Shown piece by piece: positions 51,881-62,000 of a stretch of DNA of 64,000 nucleotides. Below the pieces are notes generated by a model. That model was given only the letters and a program-made list of their open reading frames with translations. It was not told the DNA's origin and searched no databases. This DNA comes from an uncultured Flavobacteriaceae bacterium (GTDB lineage: Bacteria > Bacteroidota > Bacteroidia > Flavobacteriales > Flavobacteriaceae). A program made the position numbers and the translations under genes. Numbering within the stretch: the stretch's first letter is position 1; each line of letters begins with the position of its first letter. The DNA lies in the NCBI GenBank assembly GCA_947497145.1, contig CANMFQ010000001.1:248001-312000 (forward strand), in the 5' to 3' direction.

Positions 51881-51949
51881 TTAACCTTTTGGTTAAATAC
51901 AATTAATGTGCGCTTAACGGTAATTTTACATTACGGGCTTTTATTTGCG
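51881..51949 (+). promoter_or_regulatory. 11-bp-phased TTNACA array and promoter (Pho-box-like), CarboxypepD gene
   Basis: In an exact 11-bp register lie 51881 TTAACC, 51892 GTTAAA, 51903 TTAATG, 51914 TTAACG and 51925 TTTACA. The last is 15 bp upstream of TTTATTTGCG (51940-51949). The TTTACA box, the spacing and the 10-mer are all identical to the promoter at 46555-46579; the nine bases between differ. Confidence 0.7.
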
Positions 51950-51970
51950 CAACGAAAAATGTATCACTAG

Positions 51971-52363
51971 ATGAAAAATGTATTTTTAACGGCTGTTTTT
52001 CTATTTGCGACAACCTTCTTTTTACAAGCACAAGGTACAATAAAGGGTAATGTAGTGGATACTGCTTTGAACAATGAACCTATATTGTTTGCGAATGTGC
52101 AATTAAAGGGTACAAATATTAGTCAACAAACAAACTTTCATGGAAATTTTGAATTTTCAGAAATCACCCCAGGGAAGTATATAGTGATGATTAGTTATAC
52201 GGGTTATGAAACTAAGGAAATAGCTGTTGTTGTAAAAGACAATACAATCAACAAAGTCGAAGCAGGTTTGGCGCCAATAACAATAAATTTTGAAGATGTT
52301 TCAGGCTTAGAAACAATAGTAACTAAGAATGAAAACGTGGTTTCTTTTGTTGAGAAAGAATAA
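51971..52363 (+). CDS. Orphan carboxypeptidase-like regulatory domain protein
   Basis: The 130-aa secreted protein (signal peptide to QAQ) is just the CarboxypepD_reg-like domain normally found at the N-terminus of TonB receptors: GTIKGNVVDTALNNEPILFANVQLKGTNISQQTNFHGNFEFSEITPGKYIVMISYTGYE. It resembles residues 22-100 of the receptor encoded 5 kb upstream (DKEVNNEPLAFANVLLKGTT). No plug or barrel follows. It may bind a partner or be a truncated receptor copy. It has its own Pho-box-like promoter, so it seems to be expressed on purpose. Confidence 0.82.
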   Translation: MKNVFLTAVFLFATTFFLQAQGTIKGNVVDTALNNEPILFANVQLKGTNISQQTNFHGNFEFSEITPGKYIVMISYTGYETKEIAVVVKDNTINKVEAGLAPITINFEDVSGLETIVTKNENVVSFVEKE

Positions 52364-52414
52364 ATTAGAATTATAAACTACTGCTATCATTTGTAAATGT
52401 TAGCAATATGAATA

Positions 52415-52455
52415 AAAAAGGCGAACTACATAGCTAAAATGTAGTTCGCCTTTTT
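52415..52455. terminator. Bidirectional terminator
   Basis: A perfect 17-bp stem (AAAAAGGCGAACTACAT / ATGTAGTTCGCCTTTTT) with a 7-nt loop serves the convergent genes on both sides. Confidence 0.92.
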
Positions 52456-52484
52456 TTGTATGGTCTAGAAAAGATTATAGTCTA

Positions 52485-52844
52485 CTAATCGCGACTTACA
52501 ATGCCTTCTGTACTTTTAGTTTCATTAACCGCTGCAATGGCATTGTTGCTATACTCCACTTCTTTAAGTGTATTATTTGCCCAAAACAACCATTTTCCTG
52601 TTTTTACACCATTTTCATAAGACCCAGTAGAAATGGCTTTGCCTTCTTCATTATAACTTATCCATTCGCCATGTAACTTTTTATTAAGATTAAAAGTTCC
52701 TTTTTGACTAATTTTTCCGTTAGGGTGAAAATAGGTGGCTTCTATTAAATTTGTTTCCTTATTTAGCTTCATTTCTGGTTTTGATTGAGCAAAAGACGCT
52801 GCGCAAACAAATAGTAAAGCTAGGAGTATTATATTTTTTTTCAT
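52485..52844 (-). CDS. YwqK/MORN-like small secreted protein
   Basis: I start at 52844 (MKKNIILLALLFVCAASFAQ), a clean signal peptide; an ATG three codons upstream is possible. The 119-aa product has MORN-like strands as in the YwqK antitoxin family: YFHPNGKISQKGTFNLNKKLHGEWISYNEEGKAISTGSYENGVKTGKWLFWANNTLKEVEY. A toxin partner is absent and the protein is exported, so antitoxin function is unlikely. A perfect TATATTTG promoter (52870-52877) is next to a cluster of TTNACA boxes. Confidence 0.78.
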   Translation of the reverse strand: MKKNIILLALLFVCAASFAQSKPEMKLNKETNLIEATYFHPNGKISQKGTFNLNKKLHGEWISYNEEGKAISTGSYENGVKTGKWLFWANNTLKEVEYSNNAIAAVNETKSTEGIVSRD

Positions 52845-52869
52845 GATTTGCATTTTTAGTATGATGTTA

Positions 52870-52921
52870 CAAATATAGGTATTTTACATTAAATCTACTA
52901 TTTGTTAACGTTAAATTTACA
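52870..52921. promoter_or_regulatory. Third TTNACA cluster, next to a minus-strand promoter
   Basis: Minus-strand TATATTTG (52870-52877) is a perfect -7 element for the YwqK-like gene. Directly beside it, plus-strand hexamers at 52883 (TTTACA), 52894 (TCTACT), 52905 (TTAACG) and 52916 (TTTACA) keep an exact 11-bp register. The boxes point towards the phosphate transporter, so which gene they control is unclear. Confidence 0.5.
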
Positions 52922-53053
52922 TTGATAACGTAATTATCTTATATGTAGTATGCTTGACTACTATTTTTATTGGTCAATTTTATTTGGTGTAATTTAAATT
53001 GTAATTTACAACTCGACATTATGCAGTGTTTTAGCGAAATTTTCCTTTATTTC

Positions 53054-53070
53054 ATAACATTAATTTAACG
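53054..53070 (+). promoter_or_regulatory. Possible two-box TTNACA site before PiT gene
   Basis: ATAACA (53054) and TTAACG (53065) are 11 bp apart, about 65 bases before the transporter start. No TTTATTTGCG follows, so this is weaker than the other sites. Confidence 0.3.
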
Positions 53071-53133
53071 CATAAAATGAATTATAGTGTCACTTTTGTC
53101 ATCACCTAATTTTAGGTTTTAGAATTGAATGTA

Positions 53134-55377
53134 GTGGGAGAGAATATATACCTTTTTATGATCATTGCATTGGCTGCACTAGCGATTACCGACTTGGTAG
53201 TGGGAGTGAGTAACGATGCCGTTAATTTTTTAAATTCAGCAATAGGTTCTAAAGCTATTTCTTTTAAAACCATTATGATTGTTGCTAGTGTTGGTATTGC
53301 ATTTGGTGCGATGTCCTCTAGCGGTATGATGGAAGTTGCCAGGAAGGGTATTTTTACCCCTTCTGAATTTGTTTTTGCAGAAATCATGATCATCTTTATG
53401 GCAGTTATGATTACCGATATTTTGCTGCTCGATTTTTTCAATACATTAGGTATGCCTACGTCTACTACGGTATCGATTGTATTTGAGCTTTTGGGTGCTG
53501 CTGTGGCTATTTCGTTGGTGAAAATAATAGGTGCTGATGCTAGCTTTAGTGAATTGAGTAATTATATCAATACAGAAAAGGCTACACAAATTATTCTTGG
53601 CATTCTGTTGTCTGTAGTAGTTGCTTTTTCTGTAGGTGCTGTTGTTCAGTTTGTTTCGCGTATTCTTATTTCTTTCAGGTTTACAGAACGACCAAAATGG
53701 GTAGCTGCTTTATTTGGTGGCTTTGCAATTACTTCCATTATCTATTTTATTATTGTAAAAGGTTTAAAAAGTGCGGCTATTTTTAGTCCTGAAATTTTAG
53801 GATTTATTGGAGAAAATCCAGCGCTTTTTTTAGGGTTAAACTTTTTGTTTTGGTCTTTAGTATCGCTACTGCTTACGAGTTTGTTTAAAATTAATATTTA
53901 TACCCTTATTATTGTGCTAGGTACTTTTGCCCTTGCAATGGCTTTTGCTGGTAATGATTTAGTCAATTTTATAGGTGTACCATTAGCTGCTTTAGAGTGG
54001 TATAACTCATGGTCACAGTCAGGTGTAGATGCTGCCAGCTATACCATGGAAGACCAACCTATTCAAACACCTACCATCCTGTTATTGGCTTCAGGTATTA
54101 TTATGGTGGTTACCTTATGGTTTTCATCAAAGGCTAAAAACGTTGTTAAAACTAGTGTTGATTTATCGCGACAAGATGAAGGTGACGAGCGTTTTGAGCC
54201 AAACTTTTTGTCACGCATAATTGTAAAATTTTCCATACAAGCTTCAGAAAGTCTTGGAGGTTTGGTGCCAAAAGTAATCACAAAAAAAATAGATAACCGA
54301 TTTGAAAAGCCGTATGTATATGTGCCTAAGAGTCGAGTACAAGATATGCCTGCCTTTGATTTGGTAAGGGCTGCGGTAAATTTAATGGTAGCGAGTGTGC
54401 TAATTTCTTTAGCAACCTCAATGAAATTGCCTTTATCTACAACCTATGTTACCTTTATGGTTGCTATGGGTACTTCGTTGGCAGATCGTGCATGGGGATC
54501 TGAAAGTGCCGTATATCGTGTTGCTGGTGTGCTTAATGTGATTGGTGGATGGTTCTTTACTGCCATAAGTGCTTTTGTAGCTGCTGCTATCATAGCGTAT
54601 GTTATTCATTTGGGTGGAATTTTGGCGGTTTGTACCCTGTTAATTATTGCCTTTTTATTAATTGTGAGAAATTATTTGTCGCACAATAAAAAAATAAAAG
54701 AAACCAAGCTCGAAGCAAAACTTAAAAAATCGGAGAGCAATTCTATCATGGAGATTATAGAAGAGAGTTCTTCAAATATGTCACTTGCTTTTGATAGAGC
54801 TAACAAAATATATACTCAGGCTATCGATGGCCTAGCGAAACATGATATTGATAGACTTAAAAAGAGTAAAAAAGGAATCAAAAAATTGAATGACGAAGTA
54901 GAAGATCTTAGAAATAATATCTTTTATTTCATCAAAAACCTTGATGAAGCTAGTGTGGGAGCAAGTAATTTTTATATTACTGCATTAAGTTATTTACAAG
55001 ATATGACACAGTCTTTAGACTATATTTCTAAGGCCAGTTACAAGCATGTGAATAATAACCACAAAAAGCTACGCTTTAATCAAATCAAAGACTTAAAAGA
55101 GACGGATCAATTCATAGAGAATCTCTTTGTTGATATAAAAGCTATTTTCGATACTAAAAATTACGAAGAGCTTACCAAGATAATCATGAATAAGCAGGAA
55201 CTTGTTGAAAAGCTTGATCAAAAAATATTAAAGCAAATTGAACGTACTCGTACCGATGAATCGAGTCCAAAAAATACAGCGCTATATTTTAGCTTATTAC
55301 AAGAGACTAAAGATTTATTGCAGGCGACTGTGAATTTATTAGAAACCTACGACCAAAACGTTAACCTTCCTAGCTAG
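53134..55377 (+). CDS. PiT-family phosphate transporter with PhoU-like domain
   Basis: The protein (about 747 aa) has the PiT signature twice (ITDLVVGVSNDAVNFLNSAIGSKA near the start and PLSTTYVTFMVAMGTSLADRAWG around residue 435), with about twelve membrane segments, and a cytosolic C-terminal PhoU-like helical domain (about 545-735, SNSIMEIIEESSSNMSLAFDRANKIY). It imports inorganic phosphate using an ion gradient. The start is non-ATG: GTG at 53134, three codons into a frame opening with TTG at 53125, is my choice because homologues start close to ENIYLFM. The PhoU-like part may gate transport. Confidence 0.9.
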   Translation: MGENIYLFMIIALAALAITDLVVGVSNDAVNFLNSAIGSKAISFKTIMIVASVGIAFGAMSSSGMMEVARKGIFTPSEFVFAEIMIIFMAVMITDILLLDFFNTLGMPTSTTVSIVFELLGAAVAISLVKIIGADASFSELSNYINTEKATQIILGILLSVVVAFSVGAVVQFVSRILISFRFTERPKWVAALFGGFAITSIIYFIIVKGLKSAAIFSPEILGFIGENPALFLGLNFLFWSLVSLLLTSLFKINIYTLIIVLGTFALAMAFAGNDLVNFIGVPLAALEWYNSWSQSGVDAASYTMEDQPIQTPTILLLASGIIMVVTLWFSSKAKNVVKTSVDLSRQDEGDERFEPNFLSRIIVKFSIQASESLGGLVPKVITKKIDNRFEKPYVYVPKSRVQDMPAFDLVRAAVNLMVASVLISLATSMKLPLSTTYVTFMVAMGTSLADRAWGSESAVYRVAGVLNVIGGWFFTAISAFVAAAIIAYVIHLGGILAVCTLLIIAFLLIVRNYLSHNKKIKETKLEAKLKKSESNSIMEIIEESSSNMSLAFDRANKIYTQAIDGLAKHDIDRLKKSKKGIKKLNDEVEDLRNNIFYFIKNLDEASVGASNFYITALSYLQDMTQSLDYISKASYKHVNNNHKKLRFNQIKDLKETDQFIENLFVDIKAIFDTKNYEELTKIIMNKQELVEKLDQKILKQIERTRTDESSPKNTALYFSLLQETKDLLQATVNLLETYDQNVNLPS

Positions 55378-55436
55378 TAGTTGTTTAGTCTATTTGTATT
55401 TCATTACCAGCGCTATATCTATGAAGAAATGTGAGC

Positions 55437-57023
55437 TTATTTTTCTTTAAACAAAAGCCAAAGTTCAGGATCGAGTATAATTTTATCAGGGCGGTCAGTT
55501 TTTATTTCAAAATGGTTTAATTTTTTATCGACATAGACGGTTGTTAAGGTGGTTTTGCCTTCTTTTACAATACCGATCTCTAAAGGGAATTTAAATACAT
55601 GATGTGCTTGTAACTGATTTACTTCAAGCTTCAACTTTCCTTTGTTGTACGTCCAATTAGATGTGATTTCTGGATACCCTTTTGTAAATATCCATTGGTT
55701 AAAAAAACTGTCTAATTGTTGGTTAGCCACCTTTTCCATTGTGTTTTTAAAATCCTCTGTCATGGCATTACTATTTTGAAAGGTTTCGTAATAGGCTCGT
55801 ATGCCTTTCCAGAAAATTTTATCTCCCAATTTATGACGTAACATATTTAACACCCAACCACCTTTTTGGTAGGTATTTGTACTTAATACTTTCATAGGGT
55901 CGGTAATACTTATATCTACTATTGGTGCAGGATTCTTTTTGTAGTACTCGATAATTTGAGTGCGGTCAAGCGCTAATTCTTCTTTTCTTTTTGCATTGCC
56001 ATATATGTGCTCTTGATATAAAATGGCAAAATAGGTCGCAAAACCTTCACTCAACCATACATGATTCCAGTCATTTTCGCTTGCAGAATTACCAAACCAT
56101 TGATGCGCAATTTCATGGGCAATTAAGCCTTCAACAGCATTTTTTCCAGTAACAGAATTTTCAAAATAGGAGATTGTACCAGCATTTTCTAAACCACCCC
56201 ATTGCGTTTTTGCTTGCATATTTGCCAGTTTGGCATAGGAATAAGGGCCAATGGTATCAATAAAATATTTTAACACCTTGGTAGCTACGTGGTAATCAGA
56301 AAAGCCAGCGAGTCTATTTTCAGGATACACCCATGCAGTTACCGGAATATCATAAACCTCACCTAAGAGGGTACTTGCGAATTTTGTTACACCAATAGTA
56401 ATTACCTTGGTAGCAACTGGAGCGGGTTCTTTATAGGTGGTTAGTTTGTAGCCGTTGCCTAAATTGCTTTCTTCTATCTTTTTGCCGGTGGCAACCACAT
56501 CATAATGCAATGGAGCTGTTATTCGAAATGCCACAGCAGCTTTGTCATAAGGGTGGTCTACGCAGGGTAGCCAATGCCTAGCTAAATTGGGCCAGTTATC
56601 ACCAAAGAAAGAACGTGTGCCGTATTTTGTCGTATCAATGACTAAACCTCGTTCAGGAATACCATGATACTGTACCTTATAGGTTCTGGTTTTTAATGTT
56701 GAGTTTGCTGGGGTTATGTAAATCTTATTTTGGGTAAACGTATAATCCGCAGGTATATCATCTTCAAACACCTTGGTGATAGTCATTCCATAGGTGTCAG
56801 ATTTGGCAATAAGGTCTAGGTTAAAAGGCGTGATTTCATTTTTAAAATCGACTGTAATTAATGATTCGCCTTTAATTTCATTAGTGTCATCGTTTAAGGA
56901 TAGGTTGAAAATATAGCTTTGTACATCGACCGACGGATTACGTTGATATTGGTCTTGTGCAAAAGAAGTAGCTGTAAGGAGAAGCGCTGTTAGCACTTGG
57001 ATAATGTGGGACTTAGTTTTCAT
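55437..57023 (-). CDS. M1-family metallopeptidase (aminopeptidase N type)
   Basis: The 528-aa secreted protein (signal peptide to FAQD) has the zinc site H303-E304-x2-H307 with the distal glutamate in HEIAHQWFGNSASENDWNHVWLSEGFATYF, and the exopeptidase-type WGGLENAGTISYFE in place of GAMEN. It lacks the long C-terminal domain of aminopeptidase N, so it is a short M1 form. It probably trims peptides in the periplasm or outside. It stands alone; the 60-base gap to the PiT gene is convergent. Confidence 0.92.
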   Translation of the reverse strand: MKTKSHIIQVLTALLLTATSFAQDQYQRNPSVDVQSYIFNLSLNDDTNEIKGESLITVDFKNEITPFNLDLIAKSDTYGMTITKVFEDDIPADYTFTQNKIYITPANSTLKTRTYKVQYHGIPERGLVIDTTKYGTRSFFGDNWPNLARHWLPCVDHPYDKAAVAFRITAPLHYDVVATGKKIEESNLGNGYKLTTYKEPAPVATKVITIGVTKFASTLLGEVYDIPVTAWVYPENRLAGFSDYHVATKVLKYFIDTIGPYSYAKLANMQAKTQWGGLENAGTISYFENSVTGKNAVEGLIAHEIAHQWFGNSASENDWNHVWLSEGFATYFAILYQEHIYGNAKRKEELALDRTQIIEYYKKNPAPIVDISITDPMKVLSTNTYQKGGWVLNMLRHKLGDKIFWKGIRAYYETFQNSNAMTEDFKNTMEKVANQQLDSFFNQWIFTKGYPEITSNWTYNKGKLKLEVNQLQAHHVFKFPLEIGIVKEGKTTLTTVYVDKKLNHFEIKTDRPDKIILDPELWLLFKEK

Positions 57024-57200
57024 GGTTTTATGAGTGTTTTTTTTGAGTATGTCTTGGTCGTTTGTTCAACCTGTTTTAAGTATTGAAAAAATACTATTTT
57101 TTGTTTATAATTAGTCCCAATGCAATGTTTTTTGAGGTAACGTAAGGGTGTTAAGCTGTAATTAATGAATTAGTTGATTAAATGATACGTTGTTTTTCAA

Positions 57201-58712
57201 TTACGATTGAGATACTTGTTTATAGTGTAACAACCATGGATCTTTTTTCTTTTTCAGGCTTTGAAACAACTGCTTTTTTAATGTGTTTTCTATATCCTTT
57301 TGTTGGTCTGCTAAATTGTAAAGCTGCCATGGGTCTTTGATATTGTCGAATAATAAAGTGCGAACCTGATCATTATCATCAATAGTCACCACGTAGGTGT
57401 GGGTCTTTGTGCGTATACCTCTATGGCCAGAAGCAGGTTTACCTTCCTCAATATAATAGTATAGTGCAGTATCAGGCTTTTGTCCTTGCCCATTAAGAAT
57501 AAGCGATGAAAGATCTTGCCCATCAAGGTTGAGTGGTATTCCGTCTGTAGCACCAAGCATGTTTAACAATGTCGGCATGATATCTGTAACGCTGATGAGG
57601 TAGTCCTTTTTTTGACCAGCTGCTATTTTTTTAGGCCATTTGATGATGAAGGGGACATTTATTGCCTCTTCATACCATACGTTTTTAGACATCAAGCCAT
57701 GACTGCCCATCATTTCACCATGGTCTGAAGTGATTACAACTATGGTGTTATCTGCTAGCCCTTGCTCTTCTAAGGTTTTAATTACGCGTCCTATTTGCTC
57801 ATCAACACCCGTAATCATTGCAAAATAATCTCTAACATGCTTCTCTGCCAATGCTGTACGATTCCTCGTTGCACCATTATGAAAAGCTAGTGCATCAGTT
57901 TTACCTTTTAAATTAACATTTTTCCTGAGTAATAGTTCTTTTAAGGGCTTGTTTTTATAAGCTTCTAAATAGTTTTCAGGAACATATTGGTAGGGTGGGT
58001 GTGGAGGGTTTACAGACCAAAAAAGGGCAAAAGGTTTTGAATCGTCTCTAGTGTTTTGCCCTTTGTTTTTTATGTAATCGATGATGACGTCGGCCTCATG
58101 CTTGGGAGACCATTCGTTTACCTCAAAAACTTCTTCTTCCTTTGCATCGTTTATCCAATAATGTGGTTTGTTATGCTGATCAAAAGTTCCGTAGGAATAC
58201 CAAAAATTAAACCCATGACGTTCTTCTTTTGGGGTATAGGCATCCCATATTACGGTATCTTTATCGGCGATTGGAGGAGGTGAAGTTAGGTGTAGTTTCC
58301 CCACATAGCCAGCATCATAACCATTTTTTACTAATACATCAGAAAAACTAATATCACTTTTTTGCCAAGAGTTATTGTATTTGTATCTATTAGAATTTGC
58401 ATTGCTCAATACTGAATTACGATACGGTAAAACCCCTGTCATTAACATTGCTCTATATGGACTACAAAGAGGGAAATTACTGATAGCGTTAGAAATTAAC
58501 ATACCTTCTTTAGCCAATTGATTAATATGGGGGGTGTAAACAGGGTCTTGTTTGTTGATGCCAACTGCGGCATTGCGAAACTGGTCAGGAAAGATGAATA
58601 ATAAATTAGGAGCATTTGCTGTATTTTTTTCATGTGAAGGAGCACATGAGACCAATGCAATTACCAGAGATTTTATAAAGAATAAATAAATACTTTTTTT
58701 TAAACAACGCAT
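57201..58712 (-). CDS. Type I (formylglycine) sulfatase, lipoprotein
   Basis: I start at 58712 (MRCLKKSIYL), giving 503 aa with a lipoprotein signal (IALVSC, cysteine 23). The sulfatase signature C83-S-P-Y-R87 (SNFPLCSPYRAMLMTG) carries the cysteine that is changed to formylglycine, and metal ligands appear in LLFIFPDQFRN (D43) and VVITSDHGEMMGSHG. It removes sulfate esters from sugars. It is divergent from a large PL8-type lyase gene, so sulfated glycosaminoglycan-like polymers are the likely substrate. An anaerobic or FGE-type maturase is not in the window. Confidence 0.92.
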   Translation of the reverse strand: MRCLKKSIYLFFIKSLVIALVSCAPSHEKNTANAPNLLFIFPDQFRNAAVGINKQDPVYTPHINQLAKEGMLISNAISNFPLCSPYRAMLMTGVLPYRNSVLSNANSNRYKYNNSWQKSDISFSDVLVKNGYDAGYVGKLHLTSPPPIADKDTVIWDAYTPKEERHGFNFWYSYGTFDQHNKPHYWINDAKEEEVFEVNEWSPKHEADVIIDYIKNKGQNTRDDSKPFALFWSVNPPHPPYQYVPENYLEAYKNKPLKELLLRKNVNLKGKTDALAFHNGATRNRTALAEKHVRDYFAMITGVDEQIGRVIKTLEEQGLADNTIVVITSDHGEMMGSHGLMSKNVWYEEAINVPFIIKWPKKIAAGQKKDYLISVTDIMPTLLNMLGATDGIPLNLDGQDLSSLILNGQGQKPDTALYYYIEEGKPASGHRGIRTKTHTYVVTIDDNDQVRTLLFDNIKDPWQLYNLADQQKDIENTLKKQLFQSLKKKKDPWLLHYKQVSQS

Positions 58713-59006
58713 GGTGTTACTATTCTTTGTTATGAATTTTTTGTATAAATAATACCTCAATATAAGCATAATTAGTATGAGGTAGGGGAACATCACTTTC
58801 AAATCTAAAGGTTTTGGCCTAGTACAAAGTAGCAAAAATAAACCCGATTTCACTGCCAACGGATATACCCGTAATAGGAACAAAAAAAAATAAGATGTTC
58901 AAAGTAAGGATAGTGCATTTCATATGCTGTAAGAATTTTGTATATTCAAGCGTTGCTAAATTCTGTTATAAAAACTGAAAATACGTACTAATTTAATATA
59001 TGTGAT

Positions 59007-62000
59007 ATGAAAAAATGTATACTTGCTTTGGCTTTTCCGTTCATGAGTCTTTTTGCTGTTCATGGGCAGATAGCTTCGTTAGGTAATAATAATTGGGAGC
59101 CTATTGGTAATGCAAATATTGTTACCATTAATTCAGATGGTGATAATGGAGACGGTGTAAGTGATGGAGCGCAAATGGTACGTAACTTATCGTCAGGCGT
59201 AGGGCATGGCATGCGTTATACTTTTGATGGAAGTATGAAGGAAGGTGAGCAACTTAATTTTGAAACGTATGTGTTTAACCCGCAAGCATCATATGTAAAA
59301 ATTCAAATTGACCTCTATAATAAAACAGATGATATAGTGCTGACCAGTTCTGAAGGCGTCGTCATGACGTCTGGCGTAGTGAAGCATATTATTTTAAATT
59401 ACACACCTTTGGCTGCTGATGAAGGTGATCAACTTCAAGTTCGATATATACGTGTTGATGATGGTAATACTGCTCGTTCGTTTGCAATAGATAATGCTCA
59501 ATTAAATGAAGCATACCTTTTTCCTGAAGCACCCCCTGCCGCTTCTTGTTTTGATGATACTGGAGCTGAAGCAGGATGGGATAGAATTGGCGATGTATCG
59601 CTTACCAAAGTTACCAACGATGGAGATAATGGCGATGGTCAAAATGATGGTGCTTTGGCATTAGTTTCTTTATCATCTGGCGCAGGTGTAGATCAAGGTT
59701 CTTTTTATGCTTTTGATTGCCTTATGTCAACAAATCAAACTTTACAAATAGAGACCGTTGTTTATAATAACAGAAATTCTTACGTAAGGGTAGATGTGCA
59801 ATTGTATAATAGCACAGATGATGTAGTTATTGCAAGCACAGGAGCTACGCCAGTTCTAGCTAATGCTACCAAAACAATGGGGTTGACGTATTTAACTGAA
59901 GGAACTGATGACGGAGACCAATTACAATTACGTTATTTAAGGGCTGATGATGGCAATCCAGTACGCAGTTTTAATATTGATTGGGCTACTATTAATGGAA
60001 CTAGCTTGAATATGAATGTTATAGCCCCTCCTTTGAACCCATTATGTGCTCTTGGTATCGATGTTCAGCCAGATATAGCTTTAGAAGCGGTCACTGCGCA
60101 AGAAGTTGCGCAGGCTGAAAAAGTGTACAATACGCTTAGCGATACCTATTTAGGAACAGAGGTTACGGATGATTTTCAGGATCAAATGGATCAGGCTTTA
60201 TTAGATTATGATGGTTTAAATATTACAAAAGAGGGTGTTAATATCAACGGAGAAGATACTTCTTTTCGAAATGCAGGAAGTATTGTTTCTGCATTTGCAA
60301 AATATCTCAAGTTTGTTAACCCAAACGACACTCTTGTGGCTCAAAAGGCTGCTAAGGTTGTTGAACTGGTCTCACAGCAATTTTGTAAAGGTATTATTTT
60401 GCTAGATGGAAACGCCTATGATTTTAGACGTTTTGCTCGTCCTGTCATGTATTTAAAAGACTATCTTTCAGATAGTGTAAAAGACCAGTTTGGCTATGTG
60501 CTCGATGCTCAAACAAGAAATTTTCAGAATTTTTGGGGTGATTATCAAGAAGGTCAAGAGTATAATACAGATTGGATGTATAATATGGGTGAGCTAATGG
60601 TGCTGTACGGTATTTGGAGATACCCAAACAATGATGAAGAAAAAGTGCGATATTTAAAAGGAGGTAAGCGCTATATTGAACGTTTTCTTACCTATTCTGA
60701 TGGCACTGGTGATGGGGTAAAACCTGATGGAACCGGCTTTCATCATTGGACTGCTTATGATAATTACATGTACTCATTTTCTACAACAATAAATATAATA
60801 GCGGCTTTTGATGATACAAATTATCAGATTGATAAACCGTATTATTTTGTGATGAGAGATGCGATTTTTGCACAAAAAATGATAGCTAATGATGCCGGAA
60901 TGAGAGCGTTTTCAATGAGTGGAAGATCTCCTGGTACTAGATATGTTAGTACTGGACAAAATGAGGTAAGAAAGCTGGCTATCAGTGGTGGTAAAATCTT
61001 AGGCCTTTCAACGGCTGATCCAATATTGGCAGGGTATCATAACCGTGTATGGGGAAACGAATCTGATTTTAATTATACGACTGTTGCTCCCTATGAGGAG
61101 GGATTTTTACAATTGAATCACGGTCATGCAGGGGTTTTTAGAAAAGACAATTGGACGGCTGTTTTTAAAGGATTTAGTAATAATATGTGGGGTGCAGAAC
61201 TTTATAGTAACGCTAATAGGTATGGTCGGTATCAAAGCTATGGCGCGGCAGAGATCTTATATCCCGGAGGAATTGAAATGGATGGAAATGGTTTCGATGT
61301 AGAAACTTGGGATTGGAATCACAACCCGGGAACCACAGTGATTAAGCTTCCGTGGGAAAAACTTCAGGGTGAACGTTCTAGAATAGACGAGCTACAACAA
61401 AAGCGTTTTGTGGGGGCATTAGCATTTGATAATAAAGGTGAAGATTTGGGTGCACTCAAAAAAACATACGGTACTTATGGTGTTTTTGCCATGGATTTTC
61501 AGGAAATGGAGAATCAGGGGTTTGGAATCTCATACGGACCCAATACCCATAATGGCTCCTTTACGTTTAAAAAATCATATTTTACTTTTGATGATATTAT
61601 TGTTTGCCTAGGGTCGGGCATTTCCAATAATGATGCCGACAACCCTACAGTAACTACACTGTATCAGCGTACAGCAAACAACCAAAGTGGCGTAACGGTA
61701 AATTCAGCCTTTTATGGTACTGGTGAGCACAGTTTTTTTGATGCTCAAGATAATTGGGTAGTTGATGATTTTAATACCGGCTTTTATGTAGTTTCAGGAA
61801 GTGGAGATTTAAAAATAAGAAAGGGCAATCAGCAAACACCAAACCAAAATGAGATTGATTCAAATGGGTATTTAGATAATGCTATTGGTATGTATACCCT
61901 GGGTTATATTGATCATGGTACAGAACCTGTTGATGCCGCTTATGAGTATGTGATAAAGCCTAACGCAATAGCAAGCGATATGGAGGCAATGGCTGCAAGA

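Noticed and set aside
52485-52853. YwqK-like protein as half of a toxin-antitoxin pair
   Set aside because: It has a signal peptide and no toxin-like partner; the family name is misleading here.
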